A DNA stretch of 64,000 bases, taken from positions 62,001 to 126,000 of the forward strand of contig JAGTXO010000071.1 in assembly GCA_019448385.1 (NCBI GenBank). Reading direction: 5' to 3'. Positions 21,001 through 31,704 of the stretch are shown here, in pieces. The notes under the pieces are model-generated. The model saw nothing but the letters and a program-made list of their open reading frames with translations, searched no databases and was not told the DNA's origin. Both the position numbers and the translations under genes were made by a program. Each line of letters starts with the position of its first letter. The first letter of the stretch is position 1. Source of the stretch: Diacronema lutheri (Eukaryota; Haptophyta; Pavlovophyceae; Pavlovales; Pavlovaceae).

Positions 21001-24000
21001 CAAGACGACCGTCGCGGCGTGCGCGTCGCTCCCGCCGCGCATGGGCGATGGGCAGCTGGCCATCCGGCGGCACACGCTCGGCACGGGCGCCGACGCGCCG
21101 GCGCACGCCGTCGTCTCGCTCCGCGTCGCGCACGTGAGCCACGCCATCCGCCGCGCGGCGGACGACGGCGGCGCGCGCGCCGAGCGGATGGCGCGCGCCG
21201 CGCGCGCGTTTTGCGATGTGGCGGCCGCGCTGCGCGTCGACGCGATCCTGGCGGAGGTGCCCGAGGACCGCCCGACGGGCACGCCCTTCCTTGGCGGGCT
21301 GCTCGAGTTTTGGAACAAACGCCACGGGAGCTCGACGGCGCCAGCCACGCTCGCGCTCGGAGACGTGCGCGAGGTGGCCAAGCGGACGGCCGACGCAGCG
21401 GCCGGCCGAGCGGACGAGGTCCCTGCGGCTGGCCGTCCGCAGGTCGCGGCGCGCGCGTGCGCTGGCGCGATTGGCGGCGGCGCGGGCGCGGCGGGCGCCT
21501 CGGACGCTGCGCCCCGTGCACTGGCGGGCGCGTCGGGTGCGCGCACAGACGGCGGCCCTGCCGACGCACCGCGCCAGCTGGAGAGCCGCTACGGCGAGGC
21601 GAGCAAGCTCGACCTACCCCAAGATTCCACTACGGGCTGCGTCCTCGACGCTCGCGAGGCCCAGGACCGCGCGCGCGTGCCTGCTGCGCCCGACGGCACA
21701 GCGCTGCGCCGCGTGCTCGACGCCGTCGGCGCGGGCGCGCCCGCGCAGCGCAGCCCGCGCTGGCACGACGAGCGATGGGAGGAGGTCACGGGCAGCAAGG
21801 TTGGCGACGTCGTGAACGACAACGCCGGCGTCGCGCACGAGACGCTCACCGACGAGTACGTGCACCGGCGGCGGCGCGAGGTGCGGACCAAGGCGACGAC
21901 CGCGGGCATCCTCGGCGAGGCCGTCGCGCTGCGCAAGCTGGCGGCCGCGTACGGCATCACCGTCGTGTGCAACCTGCCGATGGTGCGTGCGGACCCGCAC
22001 GACAAGAGCGCGCCGTTCGCCTTCTCGCCGGACGGGCTCGCCATCCTCCCCGAAGACAACGAGCAGGTCCTCGTCGAGGTGAAGACGCTCACCAAGGCGG
22101 ACGCCAAGGCGCACGAGGACGGGCCGTCGCAGCCGCACCGCGATCAGCTGCAGCTCGGCATGCACGTCCTCGGCGTGCGCAAAGCGCTCTACGTGCAGTA
22201 CCTCAGGCACGAGGACCGGATCGTCGTGCACGTCGTGACGCGCGGCGCCGGCTGGCTTGCATTCGCGCAGCCGAGGGTGCAGGCCTTCTGGGCGCGCGTC
22301 GTCGAGCGGCGCGCGCGGCTCGAGCGCGCGCGCGCCGACCACCCGGCTGCGAGCCGGCGGCACCGGCGGCAGCAGACGCCGGCCGGGCCGCCGCTCGTGC
22401 TCGCGCTGGACGGGCGCATCCCCGCCGCGCGCGCCGCCGCGCTGCACGCCGTCGCGCACGGCGCCGCGAGCGCGGCGGCGGTGGCGGCGACGGCGGCGAC
22501 GGGCGACGCGACGGCGTTGCAAGACGCGATCGCGGCGCTGCGCGCGCCCGTCGGCAATGCGGCGATCGACAGCGCAGCGCGTGCGGAGCGCGCGGCCGTC
22601 GAGCGGGCGATCGCGTACCTCGGGCAGCCGGCAGGCGACGCCGCCGCCCGCGGCACGGCCGAGGCGGCCGAGGAGGAGAGGACGGTCGACGCCGACATCT
22701 GCGCGTTGCTGCACCAGCTCGGCGCGAGCGTGGCGCACGTGCACGTCGAGGACGCGGATTGCGTCACGCGTGAGCACTGGGGCGGGGCGGTGCTCGCTGC
22801 AGCGGGCGACCCGTCGAGCGCCCCCGCCATTTCGAGCGTCATCGTCGCGCACATCGTGCGGCTCGCCGGCTTTGGCGTCGAGCTCCCGCAGTCGATTCGC
22901 GTCGCCCCCAGCACGGCCGACTGGCACGAGGGCTGGCTCGACGTGCAGTGCGTGCTGCTGCGCACGCGCCGGCGCGGGCGGCGCGACGACGACTTTGTGG
23001 CCGTCGTCAGGCGCGGTGGGCGCTGGTTTGCGTGCGAGCCCGGCCGCGCGCGGCGGCTGCAGTGGCGGTCGGTCCTGCGCCGCGCGCGCGGCGGCGTCGA
23101 CGGGACCGGCGAGGAGGCGTTCGCGGTCGTCTACGTGCGGCGCGGCGACGCGGCCGGCGACGCGGCTGGCGACGCGCAGGCCGAACGGGCGCGCGGCGGG
23201 CGCGCGCGCAGGCGCACGCGCGGCGGCACGCGCAAGCGCAAGCGCGGCGCCTCCGCCGGGCTCGAGGCGGCCGCGCCCGCCGGCGCGCCGGCGGGCGCTG
23301 CTCACCGCCCGCCCGCCAGGCGTGCCACGGTCGCCGCGCGCACCACGCGCTCTGTGACCGACGCGCGGCACTCGGCGCCTGCCGCCACGGTTGCACCTGT
23401 CTTCGACTGGCGCGCCGGCCGCCCGCCCCCTGCCGCCGCCGCCGCCGCCAAGCGCGGCCAGGCGCTCGAGCCGGGGCAGTTCGCGCGGCCGCGTGGGCGC
23501 GCGCCATGGGGCAAGGTCTGGGACAGAGTCTCGGGTGCGTGGGCGGACAAGCCGACTGGTGCTGCCGTCGCCGCCGCGCCGCCGCCGCTGCCGCCCGCCG
23601 CCGCGCCGCCGCCCGCCGCCGCGCCGCCGCCCGCCGCCGCGCCGCCGCCCGCCGTCGCGCCGCCGCCCGCCGCCGCGCCGCCGCCCGCCGCCGCGCCGCC
23701 GCCGCCGCCGCCACCGGCGGCGCTCGGCCGCCGGCAGCACGTCGGCGCGGGCGGCAGCGCGGCGGGCCGGCGGCTCGCGGCCATCGCACGGCGGCAGCGC
23801 GGCGTGCGCGCGCCGCCGCCCACCGCGCGCTTCCTCGCCACGCTGCCGCCACCGCCACGCGACGGCCTCGCGCGCACGAGCAAGCAGGCGCGCGCGAGGC
23901 GCAACGCGGACGGACGGCCGGCGCACGCGCGCGCGGCCAACGCGCGCGCCTTCTACCGCGGCGTGGAGCTCGGCGTGCACGCGACGCGCGCCATCGTCGA

Positions 24001-27000
24001 CGCGCGCCACGCCGACCTGCCGCAGGCCGTCTTCGTGGCGGAGGCGCGGGCGATCGTCGCGCGCTCCGCCGGCGGCGGCGCGCTGCTCGCGCCGGACGAC
24101 GTGCGCGACCTGTGCGACGCGCAGACGGACGCCGATCGCGCTGCGATCTGGGCGTCGGTGGGCGCGCACGAGGCGACGCGCATCTTCGCGCTCGTCACGC
24201 GCAACGCGAGCTTGGCGGGCGCGGCGCTGCTCGTGCTGCACACGCCGGCGGGCGCGCCGGCGCGCGCGCTCGGGCTCGTGGCGACGCGCTCGCGCGCGCC
24301 GTCGACGGGCGCGCCGCGCGACGCGCACAGGGCGCTGGTGCAGCGGTTGGACGTGCTGATGGACGCGATCGCCGCGGCGCGAGGCGCGTCGCCGCTCGAG
24401 CTCGAGCTCGCGCTCGCGCCCGAGCCGCAGAGCGCGTGCAACGCGCGTGCGGCCGCGCTGCTCTGCCTGCAGGCCGTCGCGGACGCGAGCGGCCGTCCCG
24501 CCGCTGAGGACGCGCTGGCCGCGCTCGACGACGCGCGCGGCATCGACCGGCACTGCCACGCCGTCCGGCAGCAGATCGAGGCGAAGCTCGCGTGGCGGCG
24601 CGCCGACGGCGCCGTCGGCGTTGACGGCGCCGACGGCGCGCCCGCGCTCGCGCCTGCCGCCGCACCGCCGGCGTGCGCGCCGGCGCACGCTGCCGGCGAG
24701 GCGGCGGTCGACCAGGCGATCGTCACGCGGGTGCGCGACGCGCTGCGCGCGTGGGCGACGACTGGCACCGCGCCCAGCGCGGCGGTGCTCGACGACGCCT
24801 GCGCCGCGTACACGGCCCGCGCACGCGCGCGCAAGGACGCGCGCACGGCGCTGGGCCCGACGCGCGCGGCCGAGCTGCTCGCCGCGGCCGCGCGCGGCGG
24901 AGCCGACGGGGCGGATGCCGCGCGCGCGCTGCTCGGCGGCACGCCGCGCCTGCTCGTCGTGCTCCTCTGCGTGCCCGTCGCCGCGCCGTCCGGCGAGCCG
25001 CCGCGCCCGGTCGGGCTGCTCGTCGCCGACCGGCCGACGGACGACTCGCGCCCGGCCGCGCTCGTGCGCTACGACTTTGCGCCGCTCGACGCGGACGTGG
25101 CCGTCGCGGTCGGCGCGCATGCCGTCGCGCTGGCCAGTGCGATCTGGCCGCTGCTCGCGGCCGAGGGGGAGCCGCGGCCATCGCCCGTCGTGCGCTCGCA
25201 GCCGCGCGGCGGCGACGATGGCGCGCGTGCGCTCGCAACGTTCGCGTGCCTCGACGCGCTGATGACCGCCAGCGTCGGCGCGCACGGCCTCGCGGGCGGC
25301 GCGGGCATGCTGCCCGCGCTGGTCGCGCGAGGCGCCGCGGCCGCCCAGCGCGAGCGGCAGCTGCGCGCGGCCGCCGAGAGGCTGGGCGGCACGGTCGCTG
25401 GGTGGCCGGACACGGGCGCGAGCGCGGCGGGCGCGAGCGTCGACGAGGAGGCGCGCACGTACGAGGTCGAGGCGGTCGTCGACGAGCGCCGCAAGGCGGG
25501 CAAGAAGGTGACGTTCCAGTTCCGGATCAGGTGGCGGGGCTACGACGAGAGCGCCGACACGTGGGAGCCTGAGGCCAACGTGAGCAGCGACCTCGTCGCC
25601 CAGTTCCGCAAGACGCGCGACGAGCAGAAGCGGCGCGCGGGCGTATCGGGCAGCGGCAGCGGCGGCGCGGGCGCGGCGTCGGCATTGGCGTCGGCGCCGC
25701 TTCGCGCGCACGGCGAGTCGGGCGCCGCGGGCAAGCGCGCCGCGGCGGGTGCCGCCGCGAGCGCGCGCGACGCCGCGGGCGCGCGCGCGCCGAGCGTTCC
25801 CCGCGCGCGCGGCGTCGAGCGCGCGCGCGTGGACGAGCCCGCTGCGCCGAGCGCGCGCGCCGCCGGCGGCGCGACGGCGCGCACGCGCGTCAGCGTGCTC
25901 CCGGGCTTCGTGGTCAAGCGCTCGACGCTCAACGCGGGGCCGCAGGCGGTGACGGCGCAGCCCGGTGCGCGGAAGGAGCTGCGGCGCATCGCGGCGGCCG
26001 TGCACAGGCTCACGACACAGGCGTACCGCGTCATCAACAAGGTGGTGCGCGACGAGGCTGCGGTGGCGAGCGCGCAGGCCGTCGGCGCGGCGTCGGGCGG
26101 CCCGTCGACCAGCGTGCACACGTCGACCACGATGGACAAGGGAACCGTCCGTGCGATCTTCTCGGCCATCGGCTGGCACAAGGACGAGAGCACGTACGGT
26201 GCAGCGCCCCGAGGCAAGCCCGCCGAGCAAGCCGCCGCGCAGACCAAGGCGGCGACGGCGCGCGCCGTCGGCGAGATGGCCGAGGGCGTCCAGCCCGTCT
26301 GCGCGGTGGGCCTCACGGAGATCCTCGAGGCGGAGGCGACGCAGGTGTCCACCGCGTGCCTGATGCATCCATCGCGCGTCGTGAACGGGCTGCTCCGCGA
26401 CGTCGTCCGCGCGGCAGTCGAGCGCGACGAGGCGCTCGTCGCGCTGCCCGAGATGCAGCGAAACGCGCGCGTGCGCGAGCTGTGCGAGCGGCTGCTGCGC
26501 GGCGACGTGGAGGGCGCGCGCGTCGGCTGCCCCGCCGCGCTCGACCGCCACCTGCCCGACATGGTCCTCCACAAGATCGACTACAAGTGCACGCCCACGA
26601 AAAGGTGGAACTACGACCGGCACACGACGCGCTACTTCCTCGTGCAGATCCGCACCCTGCAGCACGTGGCCGAGGGGCAGGCGCTGCTCTGCCGGCTCGC
26701 GCACATCCACACGCAGCTGACCGGACGGCCGCCGCGGTACAATGTGGCGCCGCTGCGCACGCACAATGTGCGCGCGAGGCGTGGCTGCCGCTGCCGCCGC
26801 CGAGGGCCCAAGCGCGCGCGCGCCGCCGCCGTGCGCGCCGCCCCGCGGCCAGGTTGGTCACGCGCCCGCGCGCTCGCGCGCCGCGCGCTGCGCGCAGGTG
26901 CCGCGCAACGTGCGCTTCGCCGCGAGCGCCATCTGGGTGACGCTTTCGGATGACGAGCGCAAGGAGCTGCGCGCGCGGCTCAAGGCGCTGGACCTGCGCG

Positions 27001-28622
27001 ACCACGATGGCGAGCCGATCAAGTGGACAGGCACAAACGGCAACACCCCGCCGATGTCGGACGTGCGCGTCAGGTACGCGGTCTTTGCGACGCGCTTCGA
27101 CATCTCCAACCGCGTCTTCGACTACGCCGGGCGCGAGCGGCCGCCGGCCGATCTGCCGTGGCACGCGCGGCGCTCGTGGGTTGGCCTCGCGCCGCTGCCG
27201 CGCGTGCCGCTCCCGGGCCGGCAGCCCGTCAAGTCGGTGGTGACAGATGGCGTCGCCGTGCACGCCGTCGGGACCGTCCTCGTGCCGAAGGCGCAGGCGC
27301 CGGCCGGCGGCTCGGGCGTCCTGCACCGCTGGCGCCGGCCGGACGGGCGCATCGCCGTCGCGCTCGGCTCCGAGCTGCGGCGGGCGATCGACGTCGAGGC
27401 GGCGGTCGTCGTCGCGGCCGACCCGAACATGGGCAACATCACCACCTACTCTGCGCACGTCGGGCGGGCGGCCGTCTGGCGGCAGTTCACGCAGCGCGCG
27501 CGCGCGCGCGCCGCGGGCTTTGCGCGCGAGACGGCCAAGACCAACGCGGCGCGGCGGCGCGTGCGCAAGGACGGGCGCGGCGAGGAGTTCAGCGTGGAGG
27601 CGGACGAGGCGCGGCTTGGCGAGGCGCACAGCGCCAAGGTGCTCGGCGAGGGCGAGTTCCACGCCTTCCACCGCGAGAGCGCGCGGGTGCGCGAGCGCGC
27701 CGCCGAGCACGTGTACGACGCGCCGGCGCGCCGGAAGGAGCGCTGGCGGCGCGACAGCGGCGGGCGGTCCAACGCGGCGCGCGTCGCCGAGGCGCTCATC
27801 GCGGCGCACTGTGTCGACGGCGTGACGCGCGACCGGCTGCTCGTGTGCGTGGGCAAGTGGCTGCGCGACCACAAGGGCGCGCAGCCCAAGGGCGCGCCGC
27901 CCGCCTTCCAGGTGGGGCTGCTGCGCGAGCTGCGGCGGCGCGGCGTCGCGGCCGTCTTCGTGCCCGAGCCGTACACGTCGATGCACTGCTCGATGCCGCG
28001 GCTCGCCAAGGGCGGCAGGCTGCAGCGCTGCGGCGCGGAGCTCGCGCAGAACCCGCGCCTGCCCGTGGCAAAGGGCGGCACGCGCACGGTGCACGCGCTC
28101 GTCATCTGCCCGGCGTGCAACGGCGGCAAGAAGCCCGTGCACCGCGACTACAACGCCGCGCGCAACATCTTCTACGACGTGCACGACATGGCGGCGCACG
28201 CGGCCGGGCGCGACACCACGTCGACGCCTGAGCGCTTTGCCCTCGTGCTCGCCTGGTGGGCGCGCGGCGAGGTGTGGGAGCGTGAGGAGCGCATGGTGCA
28301 CGGCGAGGGCGACGACTGCGACGACGAGTGCGACGGCGACGACGAGGGCGACGACGAGGGCGACGACGACGACGACGACGATGGCAGCGGCGACGGCGGC
28401 GGCGGCGAGGGCGACGGCGACGGCGACGGCGACGGAGGCGGCGGCGGCGACGACGACGATGACGGCGGGGGAGGCGGCGGCGGCGACGGCGGTGGCGACG
28501 ACGGCGGCGGGCGCGGCGGCGGTGGCGGCGGCGGCTCTCGCGCCCGCACCCCCGCCCGCGGAGCTGCCAGCGCCAGTGCCGGCGGCGGCAGCGCGCGCGG
28601 GCCGAAGCGCGGCCGGCGTTGA
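17825..28622 (+). CDS. Giant fusion protein: YqaJ exonuclease, chromodomain, Fanzor1 nuclease
   Basis: Exons 17825-26767 and 26898-28622 give about 3,555 aa. The 130-nt GT-AG intron joins PLRTHN to VPRNVRF, the continuous Fanzor/TnpB motif, so the splice is well supported. Order: Pro/Ala-repeat N-terminus (long GCC run at 17970-18040); a large region of unknown fold with scattered Ulp1-like fragments; YqaJ-type exonuclease (about 21745-22310); proline repeats PPPAA (23575-23725); two more unknown globular parts; chromodomain (25456-25630); Fanzor (25900-28330); and an Asp/Gly low-complexity tail ending KRGRR, a likely nuclear signal. The ATG at 17825 is the first after a G18 run; the frame is open further up, so the start is uncertain. 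No stop interrupts nearly 9 kb, strong evidence for selection or very recent origin. It could be processed into separate proteins, since protease genes lie in the element, but that is inference. Confidence 0.8.
21745..22310 (+). other. YqaJ-like (lambda exonuclease family) domain within the giant protein
   Basis: Starts QRSPRWHDERWEEVTGSKVG, the family's QRSxEW...R...ITASK opening. Then GILGEAVALRKLAAAYGI (the G-E helix), the catalytic core SPDGLAIL with VLVEVKTL (Asp, Glu, Lys of the PD-(D/E)xK fold), HRDQLQLGMHVLG and ALYVQYL. All active-site positions are present. Such enzymes chew 5' ends of double-stranded DNA and work with annealing proteins in viral and phage recombination. Confidence 0.8.
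25456..25630 (+). other. Chromodomain within the giant protein
   Basis: YEVEAVVDERRK, FQFRIRWRGYDESADTWEPE and NVSSDLVAQFRK match the chromodomain consensus. The aromatic-cage positions Tyr, Trp and Trp are kept, so it could bind methylated histone lysine. It lies about 90 residues before the Fanzor N-terminal part. Chromodomains on transposon integrases are known to steer insertion to marked chromatin. Confidence 0.85.
25900..28330 (+). other. Fanzor1 (TnpB-type RNA-guided nuclease) domain
   Basis: The N-terminal part has LPGFVVKRSTL and a helical lobe (HPSRVVNGLLRDVVRA, VLHKIDYKCTPTKRWNYD). After the intron comes the RuvC core: Asp in VVAADPNMGNITTY (codon 27420-27422), Glu in FVPEPYTSMHC (27966-27968) and Asp in HRDYNAARNI (28146-28148). 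The zinc finger uses MHC, QRC and ICPAC cysteines, inserted between RuvC-II and -III as in TnpB. LLVCVGKWLRDHKG is the usual helix before RuvC-II. The catalytic set is complete, so it looks active. Known Fanzors use an RNA coded at or past the end of their ORF. Confidence 0.88.
28316..28530 (+). repeat. GAC/GGC trinucleotide-rich tract
   Basis: Codes for the Asp/Gly tail of the Fanzor protein. It is unlike the rest of the gene in composition, and its length is probably variable. Confidence 0.7.
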
Positions 28623-29038
28623 CGCACGGCCGAGCCGCGCAGCGGTCGACGCTTTGCGGGCTCTGCCCAGGTCGCGCGCGGCTGGCGACGCGTGCCGCGC
28701 GCGGCACGACCGTGCACGCCGCCACCCGTGGCCGAGCGCGCCGCACCAGCCGGCCCGCTCCAACCGCCGTGCGGATCACGGACGCTCGCTACGGCTCGTC
28801 GGCGCGCGTCACCTGCGCCGGCGGCCACGGCGCCGTCTGCTCCGGCCTCGTCGCGAGCAGCCCGACCGCTGCTCGCCGCCCGCACGCCGCCGCAGCAACG
28901 CTGCGCGTCGTGCTCCCCCGCTCGCCAAACGCGAAGAGCTCCCTCACAAGGACGTCCTTCCGAACGGCCCGCGCTGCACTCGGGGCGCGATCGTGCCCCT
29001 GATCGGATTTGGCTTGACCATCTATACATTTGACTGCG
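28623..29038. other. Gap after the Fanzor stop; expected place of element right end and guide RNA
   Basis: About 360 bp of GC-rich sequence, then a lower-GC stretch at 28985-29038 that fits the 5' UTR of the next gene. In known TnpB/Fanzor loci the guide RNA overlaps or follows the nuclease 3' end and its guide comes from the flank at the element right end. I cannot identify a scaffold fold or the exact boundary by eye. Confidence 0.3.
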
Positions 29039-29887
29039 ATGCGGAGTGCATCACTGCGCACGCGTTGCCTCGTGCTCGCCGCCCTCGGCCCGGCACGCCA
29101 GCCGCCGCCGCGCAGCGCGGCGTCCGCCTCGGTTGCGCAGTCATTGCTCGCACCCGCGCCCGCCGTCGACGCCGCGCGCCGCCTCGCCGCCGCCGACACG
29201 CCGGCGGACCACGGCGCGTGCGCCGCCGTGCTCGACGCCCTCGAGGGCCTCAACCGCAGGCCGGTCACGGCGGCCTTCCTCGAGCTGGGGCTCAGCGGCA
29301 GCTGGGAGCTAGCACGCTACGTGCCCGCCGTGCCCGTCGCCGCCGCGCCCGCCGGCCTCGATTGGCTCGTCGACGACGCGGATGACGGCTCAGAGGCTGA
29401 GGGCTTCGCCGTCACGCGCGCGACATCCGCGTTCAGCGGCGGCGCAGCGACGGGGCGCGGCTTGGTCGCTTCGACGATCGAGTGGGTTTGGGAGCGGCAG
29501 GGCGTGCGCGGCACGTTCAGCGTCAACGCCTCGTATGCGCTCGCGCCGAGCGGCGCGCTGCAGCTGAGCCGCGAGGACGCGTCGCTCGACGTGTGTGCGG
29601 ACCTGAGCGCGGACGCGTCGGAGGCGCTGCTCGCGCTGCTCTCGGCGAGCCCAGCCGTGCCCGCGCCCGTCTTTGACCCGCACATGGCAGTGCTCGAGAT
29701 CTCCTACATGGACATGGACTTGATGCTCTCGCGCTGCGCGGGCGCGCGGCACGGCGGCGCGCGCACGCTGTGGCGGCGCGCCTCGTGGCGTCCGGGCGGG
29801 GTGGCGGAGCGCGCGCCGGACGCGGGCGGCGGCGGCGGCGGCGGAAGCACGCCGGGTCTGGCGTCGTCTGCTGCCGGCTTGCAGTGA
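29039..29887 (+). CDS. Plastid lipid-associated protein/fibrillin-like protein
   Basis: Uninterrupted 282-aa frame. The N-terminus (RSASLRTRCLVLAAL, then an Arg/Ala/Ser stretch) looks like a plastid transit peptide. The body has the PAP/fibrillin layout: a helical part with LEGLNRRP, the strand LSGSWELARYVP, TIEWVWERQGVRGTFSVNAS, and the C-terminal MAVLEISYMDMDLMLSRC, which matches the family's YLD-DLR-SR ending. Fibrillins bind lipids in plastoglobules and thylakoids. The match is by motif order and is weaker than for the neighbouring genes. The stop at 29885-29887 is only 105 bp before the next start codon, so the genes are tightly packed on one strand. Confidence 0.6.
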   Translation: MRSASLRTRCLVLAALGPARQPPPRSAASASVAQSLLAPAPAVDAARRLAAADTPADHGACAAVLDALEGLNRRPVTAAFLELGLSGSWELARYVPAVPVAAAPAGLDWLVDDADDGSEAEGFAVTRATSAFSGGAATGRGLVASTIEWVWERQGVRGTFSVNASYALAPSGALQLSREDASLDVCADLSADASEALLALLSASPAVPAPVFDPHMAVLEISYMDMDLMLSRCAGARHGGARTLWRRASWRPGGVAERAPDAGGGGGGGSTPGLASSAAGLQ

Positions 29888-29992
29888 CATGCGCCCGACA
29901 TTTATTACACTGTGTGGAAGTTGCGACCTTCTTCGTTCATATTTCTCGTGACGGCCTCCAAACACGGCCGGGCACGGAAGACAGCAAGCGAG

Positions 29993-31643
29993 ATGGGGTC
30001 GGCTGTCGCCGTCGGCTCGTCCTCCTCCCGACCGGCGCCCGCCGCCGAGCCGTCCAGCGGCGAGAAGAAGCCGCGATTCGGCCGACGCAAGCTTCTGTGC
30101 ATGTTCCGGCAGGACCGCGCGCTCCCGTACGACTATACGCGCTCGACGCGCGACAACCACGCGGTCAGGGGCGCGCCGCACCGATTGTGCAGCGCAGAGC
30201 CGCCCGCGCTGCCCAGCGTCGAGCCCGCCGCGGTGGCTCTATACGCGTCCGTGCGCGCCGGCCTCGACGTGGCCTACCACGGCGCCTACTGCGACGCGCG
30301 CGTGCGCATGCAGGACGAGCTCGTCGCGCAGGTGGTGAACGACTGCAAGGCGGGGCAGACGTGGCCGTGGATCGTCTTCACGGCTGGCGCCATGGTGCGC
30401 GCGTTTCGTGCGCCCGCTCTGCCACGCTAAGCCGACGGCCTCTCAGCCCGCCGCCGCGTGCGTCGCGCGGCCACACACTGACGACCGCACACTGACGACC
30501 GCACAACCCCGTGGCCACCCCTTGGCCACCCCTTGGGCGCTGGCGCGGCCCTTTGCGCGCCGCGCGCTCCGCCGCTCGGCGCGCTGCGCGCCGCGCGCTC
30601 GCAGGGCGCGGGCAAGTCGCACTGCATCAATTGGATGGCTCAGCGCGGCATCTTCCCGCTCTCGTCCATCGTCTGCATCGACGCCGACGCCTTCCGCACC
30701 GCGCTGCCCGAGTGGCGTGGCTACGTCGACCGCGATCCGCACGCCGCGGGTGCCCTCACCCGCACCGAGGCCGGGTGCGCGCGCGCTGCCCGCGGCGTTG
30801 GCAAGAACTGAGCGCGCGTCGCGCTCCGCCTTTATGTTCGCGCGCGCGCGCCCAGCGCCGCGCCAGCCGCCGCCTGTGCCGCTCATCCGACCGCTCGCTC
30901 GACGTTGGTCCCCCACCCCACCCCACACCCCTCGGGCCTCGCAGCTACCTCGTCGAGATCGCGCAGGAGGCTGCGCTGCGCCAGCGCAAGCACATCTGGG
31001 TCGACGGCTCCCTGCGCGACAGTGAATGGTACGCAGCCGACTTTGCGCGGATCCGGGCGCGCCACCCGGACTACCAGATCGCAATCGTGTACGTCTCGGC
31101 GGACGAGACGACGATTCGGCGCAGGGTTGCGAGGCGCGCGGCCGAGACGGGGCGGCTCGTGCCCGAGACGGAGATCGCCGACTCGCTGCTGCGTGTGCCA
31201 AGGTGCGTGCCGCCGTGCCAGCCGCCGCCCACGTGCGCGCCATGTGTGCGTGCCGATCCAGCCGTGCCGCGCCGCCGGTGCGGGCGTGCGCCGTGCGCGT
31301 GCGCCTGCCGGCGCCCTGATCCGCCCTGCCCGTGCGCTGTCCACCTGCCACGCCCGGCCAAACGCTCAGGTCCATCGCGCAGCTCGCGCCGCAGGCTGAT
31401 TTTGTGGCGGAGATTGACAATTCGCAGAATACGCCCCGCCTTGTCAGGCTGTGCGAGCGCGGCAGGTGCTACGCTGCGGACAGCGAGGGGCACTCGCAGT
31501 GGGACGAGGTCCGCGTGCGCTTCCGCTCGGTGCCCTTGGCTGACACGGGCAAGACGCCGCCGGTGGCGGCGCCAGCCGGGTCGCCACGCCCGGGAGTGCA
31601 TGGAATTCAAAGCGACGCAATCGCGCTTGTCGGCACGGCCTGA
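29993..31643 (+). CDS. Zeta-type P-loop kinase domain protein, four exons
   Basis: Exons 29993-30394, 30605-30774, 30945-31202 and 31370-31643 give 367 aa, all introns GT-AG with frame kept. The first junction rebuilds the Walker A motif TAGAMGAGKSHCINWM. Then IVCIDADAFRTALPEW, where the D-x-D/R pattern is typical of zeta-toxin-like and related ATP-dependent kinases, then HIWVDGSL and IAIVYVSADETTIRRRVARR (lid arginines). The C-terminal exon reads DFVAEIDNSQNTPRLV. Zeta-like domains phosphorylate small molecules such as UDP-sugars in bacteria; eukaryotic algal members exist, but their substrate is unknown. It is intact and looks like a host gene. The N-terminal 60 residues are basic and Ser/Pro-rich, without a clear targeting signal. 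Confidence 0.75.
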
Positions 31644-31704
31644 TGCTTTTTTGTTGTGTACCTCCACAGTAGTATATCGACGTACGATGCGGTGGTGTGG
31701 GCGG

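Larger units (their letters stand above)
6607..28622 (+). mobile_element. Large Fanzor-bearing mobile element, copy 1
   Basis: The left limit is set by comparison with copy 2: both begin with TATATA, one variable base, then GGCGCGGTCCGGGCT, and their flanks are unrelated. The shared block runs to 17904 and continues here into the giant Fanzor gene. Cargo in order: coiled-coil protein (minus), nested palindrome, one-TM protein (minus), ssDNA-binding-like/PIF1 helicase fusion, USP protease, membrane protein (minus), and the nuclease polyprotein. The right end was not found. It must lie past 28622 and before the fibrillin gene at 29039 if that gene is host. No terminal inverted copy of the left end was seen there. 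Fanzor genes are known as passengers of many eukaryotic transposons and of giant viruses. The helicase resembles Helitron helicases, but no Rep domain was seen, and no capsid gene was seen either, so the class is left open. Confidence 0.75.

Noticed and set aside
6607-28622. Polinton or other capsid-bearing virus-like element
   Set aside because: No capsid, packaging ATPase, protein-primed polymerase or retroviral integrase motif was recognised. The ssDNA-binding-like, helicase and YqaJ parts alone do not prove a viral origin, so the class was left open.
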